The translations under genes and the position numbers were made by a program. This document shows, one piece after another, positions 33,660 to 46,089 of a DNA stretch of 64,000 nucleotides. The stretch is from Incurvaria masculella (taxonomy: Eukaryota; Arthropoda; Insecta; Lepidoptera; Incurvariidae), in contig OX335649.1 in the NCBI GenBank assembly GCA_946894095.1, positions 15,890,001 through 15,954,000 on the forward strand, written 5' to 3'. Each line of letters begins with the position of its first letter. The stretch's first letter is position 1. The notes beneath the pieces were generated by a model. The model saw nothing but the letters and a program-made list of their open reading frames with translations. It was not told the origin of the DNA and searched no databases.

Positions 33660-36600
33660 CGCTTACCTAACGCTTCGGGGTTTGTCTTGTTTTACAAACT
33701 AGCTCGATTAAAAAAAGGCATGTTTTTATCGATCTTGCTCACAAAAGTTATTTTTTTTTATTTTCGCACAGTTTTTTTAAAGTATATAATATTTTTTACT
33801 TTTCGTTTTGTCTTCTGTATTTTATGTAATCATACTTATCTAATTATATGCAATACTTTTGTATTGGGAATAAACTTAAACAAATAGATCATTATTTTTG
33901 GATCTCATACAGCAACATCCAGAAATAATAAACATAGAAGTGTTTATTTTTTTTGTATGTTTTCTATTTCTGTTTTACATCCTAATACACAAAACAGGCG
34001 GTAATATATTCAAAATATATTTTCAAATTGAATAGAAACATTTTGGTCTGGGATTCTTCAGAATCTGCGAATGTCTCATATTAATGTTTCAAATGACTTT
34101 ACCATTAACCTTTCACCTCAAAATAATTAAAATATAAAACACGTATTTAAATTTACAAAAAATATAAACAAAAATAATATTTCCTTACATACAAACAATA
34201 AACTTTTTCACGAGAAATCAATACAGCTTCACCTACTGCTACACTAAGTAATTCTAGTTTAATAATACATCAGTAATGAGATCATCAATAATACCCAAGG
34301 TGCATAAATTTTGGCTTGCAAATTTTAATAAAATCGATGGATCACCGAAGTAAGAGGAAATATTCTTCTCGCTGTCCACGGAGCTGAGAGCCACTCAGCA
34401 ATTATTCATTTCATTCATTGTTAAATGTTTCATTGAGAAAAATAAAATTTCTTTTCTGGCACTGACTTCAAATAATATCTCAGTCTTATTTATAATTGTA
34501 TCAGAATATTTATATAAGAATCGTTCCATGCAAACAAGATGCATTTCAGCCTTAGCAGCTTAGTGGGCTCGGTCTTTGATCATGGAGGTTAAAAGCAACG
34601 CTGGGCGCAGTCGGGTCGGACGAGTTCAAAGTGGCGAAATATACAGGACATTGGCAAACATTTACTCACTCAGGATAAGTTGGTGGCCACAATTCAAACC
34701 TATAGTAATTGATTTCTATAAATTCTTAACATCATTGACCGAGCTATAGCGCATAAACTATTATTTAATCATTTTGAATGAATAACCACTAATCACGACT
34801 AAGTTGGGGTTGATAAAGACATTTCGAATGTTCAGGTGCGTCTAAATTTCCTTTAATGTTATTTTACTTGTTTACTAAAGAAAAACTATTATTTTTGCAC
34901 AGTCGTAATAAGGCATGGGGATCTAAATATTGGGGCCTTGTGCATTCGTTCTGCCATGCTTTACAGTAATAACCATTATATTGGGGTATGATATAGTCAA
35001 GGCATACACATTAGTATATTTTTCATTAAAGACCGCCCTGGGTCATCGCTTCATACAAATTTGGTAATTCTCCTTTTGTCTAAATTTTCCAGCCATAGTT
35101 TGATATAGCTGTGCAATATAATGAATATCCTGGTAATGCACCTAATATTTGCCATGTGGCTCCTGTCACGATGGCAGGTGTGAATATCGATGTCCAGTAC
35201 TACAAACAAATCTCATTGTCTTAAAATGATTTCATACATATTTAATTCAGATTTAGTGTAGTGCCACGTTTAGCTGTATATGTGAAATATTATTTTTGGC
35301 TGTAAAATTATTCCTAGACTAAATTTAAGAATCTTGGTATCACGGTATATATACGCCTTCATATCTATCTATCGCCAATATACTTGCAAGACGAGATATT
35401 CTTTACATATTGACAAGCATTTACACGTATAGCTATTTTCCGTCTTTTTTAAAAAAACATTTTTATGAAACTTGTTACTTGACTAACCATGATACATGTT
35501 GGACGAGAGATCTGTCAATCAGCGTACATAAAATATTATGTTTACACATATCGTGATATCTCGTATTCAATCACTGAACTAATAAGCTTTCTAAAACCTT
35601 AAGGTGTAAATTTAAATGCCGTCTTAAAAATATCGTTGAGCTAATTTTTTTACCAAACTTTTAAATTATTAATCCTGCAACACAGACCTCGTATAAAGTA
35701 CTACTCGTATAATACTCTAAGTAATAAACAACTGCACCTAGAGGAAATACTCACTTGCAGATTGAATAAGTTATTAAATGTTTGCTTAAAAATAAATACG
35801 ATAAAATAATTTTGCCCATGTCTAATATATGCATTCCTATTAAGCATATATTATATTGTCTAATGGAAAAGTTATAGAATGAAAGAAAAATGTTTTATAT
35901 CCTAATTGACGAAACTTTATCATGGCACGTTTAATATTTCCCGGTAAGTTCCTGTGCCCGGAGGGTCCTTTGCGCTGCCTTACAATTTGTAAAGTTGGTG
36001 AATGTGAAGTGTTCTTCAGTAAGAAGTACTTTTGTACATAAATTTGATTATATTTAATGAACAATTACATGGCAAGACAAGCTTAACCATAATATAAACG
36101 TGTAAATGTATTTCATTTTGGAAGAAGATGCCTGATTGCTTGTACGAAATTTTACCGCAGTGATTTCATCAGTTATTACACACTCATAAGGCGTAAATAT
36201 TACATGTAAATAGATCTATTTGTTGAATCTAAGAAGAATGTATCTATACATTATTGACTCTGAGTAATTTTCTGAGGATATTTACAATGTCCCAGATACT
36301 CTTATATGTGTATGTATGTATGCACTAACTTTAAATTTATGTTTAATAAACAAACAATTTAATTTTCGATGACAAGAGAATGAACTGTAGTAACCTTTTT
36401 CGAGCACACAAATATATAATACGGGCTTACATGATGTTTATCGTACAGCAATAATGTAAGCATTATCATACCGATAACAACCCGTATTACCAACAGATCA
36501 ATAGCGAGAGAGATTGTACCGTTGTAGTAATGGAATTATTCGTGCGAACAAATCTGATTTAGCTACGCTTCAGTTACGTATGCGATAATAACGCATTTGA

Positions 36601-37420
36601 ATATTATATTAAGAGCATCGTCATAACTAAACATGTTGGACCAATTTTTGAGATTAAAACGAGATAGCCAGAGCCCGAGACGTCTCGCTTAGAGCAGCTC
36701 GAAATAATTCTTTCCAAATGTGACCAACCCGCATAACGCGTAAAACCGGTTTTTTTATTGTTTCGTTAAAGAAATTAGGAAAAGTTAAACATCTTCTTCA
36801 CTGAATGGGTAGATAATGTTAAGATCTTTGAAATGGTATTGAAATAAATATTTGTTAATATCAATATAAGCCGCAAACTTGAAAAATAATATATTTGAGC
36901 CCTGATTAAAAAAAAAAATTCCATGCATAAAATCTCAATTTCTGTAAAAAAATTGTTTCTGTTAGCTGGAATTATACATGTTTTTTTCATGTTCTCATTC
37001 CTTAGAGATCAGGAAATTAACGCAATTAAACTATTCGCATTGGCTAGTATAACCATCTTAAACTAAAATATCGTCTGGTTACTGGTAAAACCCGCTAATT
37101 GTAATTTTTTAGTAAAATACATTAATAATGCAGTCTTACTTAATTTTCCAAGATCTTTCTTAAGGTAAAACCCATATATTGCTATGCGATACGATTTGTT
37201 TTAAAGTTAGATTGTGTAAACACATGGACAATTATACCAACCATTATGAGCTATTATACTTGCAAGTCCATTTTTCTCGAAACTCTAATTTCTCCAAATA
37301 AGGGTTTTATCAGTATCCTGAACGATATATCCTCTTGCGATATCTCTGCAGAATGCATACATAGCTCGCTAAAATAGTAACCCTTAGAGACAAGTGCACG
37401 AACGTACATCAACATGAAAT
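33660..37420. other. Long AT-rich stretch without supported gene
   Basis: Only minor features: a diverged SINE tail near 35085-35200, a 70-bp hairpin at 36419-36488 with AATACGGG/CCCGTATT ends, and poly-T/poly-A runs. Open frames at 33687, 35840 and 36775 are AT-driven and without motifs. Confidence 0.55.
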
Positions 37421-37432
37421 AAATTTAACGAA

Positions 37433-37519
37433 TGATTAAACACGTCACTTTTAATGAACAGTCTGGAAGGAAGTTAAGTCAACTCCGTGAAGTTAACTAA
37501 TAGTGACGTGTTAAATCAT
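37433..37519. repeat. Short palindrome (87 bp)
   Basis: AATGATTAAACACGTCACT-like left end and AGTGACGTGTTAAATCATT right end are inverted copies, with a 50-bp centre. Possibly a solo pair of MITE ends. Confidence 0.6.
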
Positions 37520-37670
37520 TTATAAACTTCGACGTCTCTTCCTGCAAGTCTGAGTCTTTGTAGTAGGAAGTTGACTATAACCATTCAGCCAATTTTTTTT
37601 ATAGCTATTAAGCTTAATACGTGGAATATAAATATTTTATATTATTAAATGTACGTCGTAAATTTAGATT

Positions 37671-38008
37671 GTCAGCCTCGGTGGCCCAGTGGGGTGACTC
37701 GATAAGCTGGGTATATAAGCTCCTCTGAGCGCGGTTGGGTTCTGGATGGGTGACCATTTTCAACCGTTGAGGCTCGCCGTGGTTCGGATTCCACGTAAAA
37801 CTGTAGGTCTCTCTAGGTGGTAGGGTTAATCCCGCCCAGGTTGGTAAAATCGCATTAAATGAAAATTGTCCGTGTTTTCCATTCAGTTCAATGCAGCCAA
37901 GCAATCTAAGGCAGGTCCTGGCATGGCACTTAGTTCCCATGTGGTTTGTTCGGCTAATGTCTGACGTTCAGTTTGGTATTAGGCCATCCATGGCCAGTTA
38001 CATAAAAA
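37671..38008 (+). repeat. 5S-rRNA-derived SINE (HaSE3-like)
   Basis: 5S-type head (GCGCGGTTGGGTTCTGGATG, then GGTGACCATT) at about 37671-37760, then SINE body and 3' end CCATGGCCAGTTACATAAAA. The 5' side of the 5S part is more diverged than at 22327. Confidence 0.82.
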
Positions 38009-38529
38009 ACGTTTATGCAATACTGGATAACTGCGGTACAAGAGTTGAATAAATTATTGTTCATTATAATTGATTTATCGCAGTAGGATGACTCTTGATT
38101 TATGTTAAATTACAGGCTTAAGAACTTTAAAGGTTTTTACGGAGAGATAATAAAATGCCTAGATTAAAACATTGCCTGTAGACGTGAGCATAAAAACAAA
38201 TAATATTGATGTCACAAAACCTCAACAAATCGTTAAAAGTCACCTATCAAAATAAATCTTAATTTCATATCATCATTTCATAATCATGCAGCAACATTAC
38301 CCAGCTCGTCTATCGAATGAACCGCTGGATTTTCCGGTACATGATCTCCACTCTAGAACTCGTCAGCTCCATCGGACATCATTTCTGCGGCAGATAAAGC
38401 CTGCCCATTGCTATTTCAACTTACTGATAAAGTATCAAGCCATACATGAAGTAACTTCGCAGCCGGCGGCACCTTACAACACTTGTCACAAACTGAAAAT
38501 GATAAAAATATACAAAAGCAGAAAATTAA

Positions 38530-40210
38530 GCTCTTTTACTACCGGCAGAACCTGGTAAAACTTCGCGTCACATAAATTACAATAGAAAAACTCTTATTGT
38601 TATGCATCAAAATATTGAAGGTATGTCAAAAAAACAGCTGGATATTTCACTTGCGATTGAAACTGAGAAAATAGATATATTATGTATCACAGAAACTTGG
38701 TTATGTATAAATGAAAAAATAGTAGTTGAAGGAATGAAATGTGTAAGTAAATTTTGCAGGAAAGAACTGAATCGAGGAGGAACAATGATCATGGCAAGAG
38801 GTTTCATCAAAGGCAAGAAAAGGACCGACATAACCTCCAAATCGATTGAACTTCACTTTGAAATCTCCTGTTTTGAAACAAACGAATTTATAATAGCTTC
38901 TATCTACCGTTCTCCAGATGGAAATCTTGATTTGTACGTTACCATATTGGAACAAGTCCTTCAAATCCTATCAAAGACGAATAAATCACTTATTATTTGC
39001 GGAGATTTTAACGTAGACTTTATTGGCAATAGTGCTCAGTCAAAAAAAGTGGAAAATCTGTTCACATGTTATAACCTAGAAAGAAAAATACATGAACCAA
39101 CGAGAGTTTCTTCAACATCGTCTACATGTATTGACAATATTTTTACAGACATTTCAAATATTGAAAGCGCAAACGTTATTTGCTGCCGACCGTCCGATCA
39201 CTTTGCACAAACGATTTCATTCACCTATCTCAGCTCAATTGAAGAGGTAAAGGTATACAGTTCAATTACCAGGAAAATAAACACACGGGCATTAGAAAAA
39301 CTTCACCAGTCCTTATTAGCAGATTTACCAAATCTGAAATTGTTATCACGTAGTGCGGACCCAGATTCAATGTTTACAAGATTCCATGAAAACATTGTCA
39401 GAAAACTCAACGAGCACATTCCATTGCAATCCAAGCTTAGAAAAGGAAAACTCTCATTTAATGACTGGGCCACAAAGGGAATACGAGTTTCCCGCATTCA
39501 TTTGTATGAACTTTATGCAAATAAATATCAAAGTGCTGATTCAAATGAATTTACAAAAGCATATAGTAAAATGTACAAAAAAGTTGTTGATAATGCCAAA
39601 AGACTTCATCTTTCTCGTCGCTTACATAACTCCGATAATAAAATCAAAACTGAGACCACAGCTTGGTGTACCAGAATTCATTGATGTTGATGAAAGCAAA
39701 ATAGAATTATAAAACATCGTAAATTTCCTTGGATTAAGTGTTGATAACAAGCTGAAATGGGACATTCATGATGATAAAACTGCCAAAAAACTCAGTTCAG
39801 CCGTGTTTGCCATTGGCAGGATAAGACAACTCTGTGGGATAGAAACTGCCAAATTAGTATATCACTCCTATTTTCATAGCATTATGAACTATGGCATTAC
39901 ATTCTGGGGAAATGCTGCTACATCCGACAGAATATTCGTTCTGCAGAAAAGGGCTCTACGCCAACTTTTAAGACTTAAACCATTAACATCTTGCAGACAC
40001 CAATTTGCTGAAGCAGGAATCATGACAATGGCGGGCTTGTACATTTATAATAATATCATGTATGCCCATAAACATATCTTAGATACTCCACTGAACTCAG
40101 ATATCCACAACTACCCAACTAGAAATAGGAATAATATTGCATCTACCCAGTGTAGACTAGCTAAAACAGCCAAAAGCTTTGTATGCAATTGGCACGCTCA
40201 CTTCTCGTAG
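38530..40210 (+). pseudogene. Non-LTR retrotransposon (LINE): APE endonuclease joined to RT C-terminus
   Basis: Frame 1, best read from 38602 but open from 38530, encodes an apurinic-type endonuclease domain: HQNIEGMSKK (Asn motif), CITETWL (catalytic Glu), GGTMIMARG, IASIYRSPDG, LIICGDFNVDF (Asp/Asn motif), STCIDNIFT and RPSDHFAQ (SDH motif). All catalytic motifs are present. After about residue 350 the frame shifts. From about 39680 frame 2 gives an RT C-terminal region: FLGLSVDNKLKWDIH, KKLSSAVFAIGRIRQLCG, HSIMNYGITFWGNA, IFVLQKRALRQLLRL, with a stop at 39710 inside it. The RT palm, including the YADD active site, is entirely missing, so an internal deletion of roughly 1 kb is inferred. 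The intact element would cut target DNA and reverse transcribe its own RNA; this copy cannot. Clade is Jockey-like, not resolved further. Confidence 0.82.
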
Positions 40211-40700
40211 CCCACAGCACAATGGGCTGTTGTGGCGAGGATAGAGGACGTATCGTTCTTGGACTCGAAGAGAAAACATTCCGGATGGGGTCTCCAGAAC
40301 CTCGTCGAGTTAAACGCGAGCAAGTTAGAGGCATGTGTATTTAGTGTGAAGCGTGCACCGCTCAATACAGCTCCTACCTCTTGAAGGTTAATAGGTATAA
40401 TTATAAGTATTGATGACCACATCGGGATTCTTGGTGTCGACCTAATGCATGACTTGAACTTCCGAAGCTATATCGAGGATAAAACCAGTCTCTTTCCAAA
40501 AAATCTGGAAGTTTAGAACTGCGTCAGCATTTTACGCGAAAAAAAAGCTGCTATACAAGCAGATAAGGTCATCCGTAGAGTATTGTTCGCACCTTTCGGA
40601 TCAGCTAAGCAGATTCTTGGCTCCTTCAACTCGTTGACGATCTCGAGGTATCCCAACGTTAAGAGGTCCTTCAACTTCAGAGGGATATCGGGAATCTTTT
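40211..40700 (+). pseudogene. Second LINE fragment (RT thumb region), degenerate
   Basis: Directly after the previous LINE, plus strand reads AQWAVVARIEDVSFLDSKRK, HSGWGLQNLVELNASKLEAC, a stop, then in the same frame DDHIGILGVDLMHDLNFRSY and IEDKTSLFPKNLEV, and after a frameshift LLYKQIRSSVEYCSHL. The GWGLQNLVE..., LGVDL..LNF...IE.K and YK.QIR..VEYCSHL blocks are the conserved post-palm region of Jockey-type LINEs. Several stops and shifts make it a clear pseudogene. It is a different family from the preceding element. Confidence 0.65.
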
Positions 40701-42611
40701 CGTATTCTATTGTCTCCTCCTAATCATAATATAAAGTCACTATGGGGCTAGCAATAATCGGTCACTACTTATGCTATAATAAAACATTTACGTGCATGAA
40801 ACTAGCTATGGTCATAACTAATTTGGTAGAGGGCAAGTGCACTACAATTTAAACGCAAAGCTTCATAGTATCTTGATCCAATAAATTGCCTCTGCAACTA
40901 CAACGTAATCGCCCTCGAATAGGCCTGTCAGTTGCTTAAACAAGACACTCGAAATGGGTAGACGCCGCACCTCTGCGCTCTCCGCGTCTGGTTGTGATGG
41001 CTTCATTCGAGTCTCCATAGAAGCACCCACCCGCTCGCTTCCCTCCCGTTTTCTGTGCGGTGATTGGGAAATGGAGATTACTCGTGGGATGTTTTGCAGA
41101 TAAACTTGGATCTTTGAAATTCTGCAGGGAGAATATTTAGGCATTATTTACTTTCTGTATGCACGCAGAGTTGAACTTATCCAGTAATAATACCATATTG
41201 TGACAGATTAACAAGTTATATCTCAATGTCACGGTTAACAGACTTAGGGCGGAGTGCACGAAAGAAAAAAAAATCAAAATCAACAGAACAGGACAGTATG
41301 GAAGGAAGTTCCATGCGGTTCACCAAACTTCGCACAATCGGGGCTAATGCACGAAATTACGTGTGGTCGAAAGACGAAGCATTTTGGCGATTCTCTATTG
41401 AAATTTCCGTTGTCAGATGAGGATTAAATAACGAAATATTTGCACATAATGTAACATTTACTGATGTCATTTACTCCGAAACCTACGCCCGACCATAAGT
41501 CCGACCGGAACGGACAAATTTTATCAAATTAGATTTGCGTTAAAAAAGTTGTCTAATTTTTTAATGCAAGTTCGTTTTTGTACAGAAATACAACTCCAAG
41601 AAAATGTGTTTTCAGCTGCCGGCACGAATATAATTTCCCGCGAGGCCTCTTCCATAACCACCGCCATTAGGCCCTACGCCACCGTGTAATGTAATAACCT
41701 CGACCACCCGCCATCCTCCCCCCGTAGCCGCCACCACATCGGTCACTGCCACTTGTGCATTATACTTGTTAATTATAACTTGAGTTAACATAACTTGACG
41801 CATTCACGCTTGTTGAGAATTATGGTGATCTGAGGCGGCATTCTGTTCACAAAATGCGCACGGTACGATAGATACGGTATAGGGTTGCCATCTTGCCATA
41901 TCTAACGGAGACTTCGTCAGGACACTCGGGGTCGGGGTAGGTAGAATAATTTTTTGTTTGTCACCACACTACATGGAACTTGCGGCAGAAGTTGTTGGCA
42001 CACCATATTTTTCGGAAGTTTTCAACTTTTTCAGCGAGTACTTTTTCACTTTTACGTATTTAGAGCATTTACATGTTGCGCTAAAAGATGGCTCATAAAA
42101 ATCATAGCCATACACGCACATATTTTGATGAACTGATGCTGAATACAATATGATCAAGAAATCGGCAAAGTACTTTTCAAATGATTTCCAATCTACAGCT
42201 GCGCTACGTTTGTATGGGCCTTGACTCATTTTGGGTGACTGCCTCATTATTGTAGTGTAGGGTAGTGTCAATAACGTAATCACTCAACAGGCAGACGTGT
42301 GCACATAATTTAGTTACGCCTAGCACCTACGCCGTAACTAAAAAATGCAGCGCGTCACCCGACTTTTATAGACTGATTGAAACTGATTCGTATTCATCCG
42401 ATTACTGGAAGCAATTACTGGAAAGCATGCTCGTCTGCTCTTTCACCATGATGGAGACCAGTCTGTATCGGAAGTCGAACCATTTTCGTGAGATACCATT
42501 ATATAATCTAGAAAAAAAGACACAAAAATTATAAGATTCAAGAAAAAATCCCTCGAAAGTTTGAGAGCGTATAATGTATAGTTTAGAAGAGTAAACTAGA
42601 ATTTACTCTAT

Positions 42612-43148
42612 TTAGGGTTCCCAAAGTGTGCCAACGGAACCCTATTACCATGCCTCTGCTGTCCTTTATTCCTGTCTGTCCGTCCTTCTGCCAGCGGGCT
42701 ATATCTCATGAACCGCAACTGTCTAAGTTGAAGTGTATTTCTATTACCGCTACACAAACAAAAATTTACTATTTTTTTATCAAAATTACGAGAATCGTGA
42801 GTTTTGTGCACGGAGGATAGAGCTAGAGGTTTTGTGTTCAATCTTGTACGCTAGTACATAACAGGGGGTCCATTCAGAGCAAGAGTGAGTTCGAGTTCGG
42901 GAGTGAGTTAACCTAAAAATTGCTGGGAAATATATTATTATTAAAATAACGGAACCGTTATTTATACTTCCAACGGATTTACGGGACAAACCAGATTTTT
43001 ACCTAACTGTAATGATGTTCTAGAAGTGTGGAAACATTAACTATTTAAAAAAGTGAGTTGATATTTAGTGACGAATTCGAACTCACTCTTGCTCTGAATG
43101 GACCCCCTGATCGTGTGCGAGTGACTCGCATTGGGCCGGTTTTTTTTT
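42612..43148 (-). repeat. CCGGCC element interrupted by a CAGGGGG-ended MITE
   Basis: Diverged minus-orientation copy: TTTAGGGTTCCCAAAGTGTG end, a shortened CTGTCCGTCC block, then an insertion at 42862-43109, then CGTGTGCGAGTGACTCGCAT and GGGCCGGTTTTT. Confidence 0.75.
42862..43109. mobile_element. 248-bp MITE with CAGGGGG ends
   Basis: Perfect 20-bp-plus inverted ends CAGGGGGTCCATTCAGAGCA / TGCTCTGAATGGACCCCCTG, extending to about 45 bp with mismatches. CAGGG ends suggest a hAT-like origin, but no 8-bp target duplication is recognisable, perhaps through divergence. Confidence 0.75.
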
Positions 43149-43409
43149 CCTAATTTCACAAACTAGGCAGCGATGACGTCAAATTAGGTCAATTGTTTAC
43201 AAGTTAGTTGCGCAGCTGTTCGTTCTCTAGCGATCGATTCTTCTGAAACCTAAAATACGTTTTTTATGGAATTGAAGTTTCTCCACGGTTCTTTTGCTTA
43301 CAATATGAGTTCGACGAATATGATCTGGGTGTAAAGGTATAAATACCTACCATCACAAATATAAATCTTTATTTCAAAAGGCCAATTTTAATGTTAAAGG
43401 AAAGTGATA

Positions 43410-43505
43410 TGTACGTAGTATAATCGAAAGTGAAGCAAGGACTCTTGAGCTCTTTCTTTAATTAATGTGTCTTTACTTATCGGTCGATTAAACATAAATA
43501 TAACA
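43410..43505. repeat. Short foldback related to the 14.6-kb element
   Basis: TATAATCGAAAGTGAAGCAAGG and ATCGGTCGATTAAACATAAA are the inverted ends of the family that carries a tRNA-like core at 14620-14900. Here the core is absent. Confidence 0.55.
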
Positions 43506-43664
43506 CATACCTTTAAAAATTCTACAGGTTGATTTAACCATTTAATACATGCATTTTGATTTAGTCATAATAAAATCGCAATTACTTCTTATATATGTAA
43601 ATAAAAGAGCCAACCTTTTGTTTTTCTTTTTTGACTTTCAACCCAACCATGGCATCTTTTGAGA

Positions 43665-43955
43665 ACATTTCTTACATGAAAATTAGTTATCATATAATTA
43701 GCATTATAAGAGCGCGAAATTAAATCGATCTATTGGAAAATAAATGTGGGTATTTAGACGAGGATAAGGAAATCCTTATCTTTGTATTAGCAAATCTACG
43801 TGATTTTAACTTTGCAGAAAACACGAGTGCACATTTCAATAGGGACTCTTTCCTCCCGAAGCCAACGAAACGTACCCAGTCCAAGTCCAAATCCTTACGC
43901 CAGAATGACTATTTTCTTGGCCTCTTTGCTTGTGTAAGCGTTAACGGTGACACTT
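43665..43955 (+). repeat. Tandem duplication, unit A (empty site)
   Basis: About 290 bp matching unit B (44006-44047 plus 44985-45243) with moderate divergence: TCTTACATGAAAATTAGTTA, AATGTGGGTATTT, GAAAACACGAGTGCA, GCCAACGAAACGTACC, GTAAGCG...ACGGTGACAC. It carries the uninterrupted site AGCATTATAAGAGCG where unit B has the Harbinger insertion. Its 89-codon open frame is not conserved in unit B, so it is not called coding. Confidence 0.75.
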
Positions 43956-44178
43956 CTCCTTATGTGCTTATCGCCTTTCAAGCGAACCATGTCATGTTAT
44001 AAAAAAAAATTCTTACATGAAAATAAGTTATCAGAAAATAAGCATTAGGCATTAGACACATGGTGAAACGCAACTGCAACGAAACCCTTTTGAAATTATT
44101 GATTTGAAACAAGTTTCAACCATTTTCCAGACACGTTGCAACCACAATCATTTCGGTTTGAGAAAAGACGTCTGCATA

Positions 44179-44424
44179 ATGAGTTCTTCAAGTGACGAAG
44201 AAATTGTGGTTATGTATTTATATCTTCGACAAATAAGAAGGCGCAAAAGGAGAACTATGTGGATACATCCCTACATTGAGAAGTATATCAACTGTCGTAT
44301 GTTTGTGGCTGCCAAAGAATTACAAGATTGGATTGTTATCGTACGAGTAAAATACAAGCAAGGATACTTTTCCACTTCTAACACAAGTTTAATGTTGTTA
44401 TGTTCGTCGTCAACCATTTTGTAA
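44179..44424 (+). pseudogene. PIF/Harbinger nuclease, N-terminal fragment
   Basis: Begins MSSSSDEEIVVMYLYLRQI, then RRRKRRTMWIHPYIEKY and CRMFVAAKELQ. An acidic serine start, a run of arginines and lysines, and a W-(I/V)-H-P-(Y/W) motif form the usual N-terminus of HARBI1/PIF-type transposases. The similarity fades after about residue 50 and the frame stops at 44424. The DDE catalytic core (about 250 further residues) is absent. The start was chosen at 44179 because the upstream in-frame codons are not family-like. Confidence 0.7.
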
Positions 44425-44494
44425 AAAAGACGCCAAGACCAAAAAAAAATGAAACGTAACGCAAGTTTCCTGCACGCCGGTTTCAATGCAACTG

Positions 44495-44845
44495 AGTGGG
44501 CAGTCTGAGTTCTCACCGAAATTGGCGTTTACGGCAAACCGATCGACTGGCGTTTTCTCCAAACTCCATACAAGTTTTTACTAGATATTCTGTGGTTTTA
44601 CTTCTTCGAGCTGTCAAAGTCAAACGTGGACTTCCGATTTGTATGAAAACGCGGAGTGGACGTAAACGGCAACGTCGACGTATTTACGGCAACGTTGAGT
44701 AAGCTGTCAAATCAAGCTCGGACTCGCAAATGTTAGTTCGCTTAACGCCCGCTGCGCGCGCTCTTCAATTTCTCCATACATTTGAAAACGCCAGTCGATC
44801 GGTGTGCCGTAACGCCAATTTAGGTGACAACTTAGACTACCGGCT
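44495..44845. mobile_element. 351-bp MITE, copy 2, CTG target duplication, nested in Harbinger
   Basis: Same length and about 95% identical by eye to the copy at 3063-3413. Flanked by CTG at 44492-44494 and 44846-44848. It sits inside the Harbinger element and is therefore younger than it. Confidence 0.88.
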
Positions 44846-45249
44846 CTGATTTGCAACGCGTTTCAAACCGGTTTTAAACTGGTCGCGTCATGTGTGGTCT
44901 CTCAACGGAATCTATGGCAGAAACTTTAATGCAACTCAAAAGTAACTAGTAGTTGCATTTGCGTTTCACCGTGTGTTCTGGGCCTTAAAAGAGCATGAAA
45001 TTAAGGGGATCGATTGGAAAGTTAATGTGGGTATTTTTCCGAGGATTAGGAAATCCTGGTTTTTGTACAAGCTTAACTACGTGATTTGCAATTTACAGAA
45101 AACACGAGTGCATTTCTCAATCCCTATCGAAGCGATTCTTTCCACCCGATGCCAACGAAACGTACCGAGTTCAAGGGTAAATCCCTAGGCCAGAATGAAC
45201 ATTTTCTTGGCTTCCTTTGTTGTGTAAGCGTTTACGGTGACACGCGTTA

Positions 45250-46085
45250 TCCACATTGTATCATCCGACGCGACGCGCTGGTTGTGGTCGGTGCTCCGAC
45301 AGACAAAAGGCGGCCGCCTATTTTGAAATCTACGCATTTACAGTGCATGGAGGAAATTATATCCTACGCATTATTTATTTTTCATTTCATTTGTACAATT
45401 TACACATACAATTCAAATGATATAGCCAAGCTGGGCGGTGTCGCCCGTGTCTCAGCTAGTCCTTTTTTTATGAGTAAGCAGCACTTGACTTTTACCAAAC
45501 TTATGCCTTTTACAATATAAGTTAAAAAATAGTTAACTAAACCACCACCACTAAAAAAAAATTATTAAAAAAAATTAGAAAAGACAGTTATCCACATATT
45601 CCTGGATATCCTATCCAGGAACATCCTATCCTGGATTCCTTCCATATCCTATTATATATTATATGTTTCGATAAAATTAATCCGAAGCCAAATATAATAA
45701 TAATAATAATAATATTCTTTATTGCTATCATACACATGGTACATACAAGGGCGGACTTATTGCCTAATGTAAATCTCTTCCAATCAACCCGTTAATGGGA
45801 CAAAAATATACAGGTAGCAACAAGAAAAGTAACCTAAGAATAGATGTTGTGCACTATTTATTTCTATAAAAAAAAAAAAATATGCCGAATCTCTGGAACT
45901 AAAACATTTTCGTGTATGCATAGGCCAAATATGGCATAGAAATAAATTGCTCGCTTTAAGTAAAAAAAATACAAATAATGATACACTGCATTGCAAACGC
46001 ATGGCAAAATTTAATTTGCAACAATAACATACTTGCAATTTTATGTATCTTAATGGATACGATAATACCGTTATATGATGGATTT
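45250..46085. other. AT-rich DNA with (AAT)n
   Basis: Includes a short AAT microsatellite near 45693-45712 and a set of CCTGGATATCCTATCCAGGA-like inverted motifs near 45600-45640. No gene seen. Confidence 0.5.
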
Positions 46086-46089
46086 GAGG

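Larger units (their letters stand above)
44048..44984 (+). mobile_element. PIF/Harbinger transposon, truncated, TTA target duplication
   Basis: Ends GGCATTAGACACATGGTGAA and, inverted, GGCCCAGAACACACGGTGAA continue as inverted repeats for about 35 bp. TTA lies on both sides (44045-44047, 44985-44987). It contains the start of a Harbinger nuclease (44179-44424) and a nested 351-bp MITE (44495-44845). Most of the transposase and any Myb-like second protein are missing, so it is non-autonomous. Confidence 0.85.
44006..45243 (+). repeat. Tandem duplication, unit B (filled site)
   Basis: Second copy of the unit at 43665-43955, split after AAGCATTA (44047) by the element at 44048-44984 and resuming at TTAAAAGAGCATGAAATTAA. 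It runs to ACGGTGACAC at about 45243 and continues into GC-rich DNA not found after unit A. Confidence 0.75.

Noticed and set aside
41612..41803. Gly-rich minus-strand frame resembling a glycine-rich peptide
   Set aside because: No signal peptide, start or splice support; the composition follows local GC-skewed sequence.
43733..44002. 89-codon frame in tandem unit A as a gene
   Set aside because: The matching frame is disrupted in unit B, and residues are not conserved beyond what DNA identity explains.
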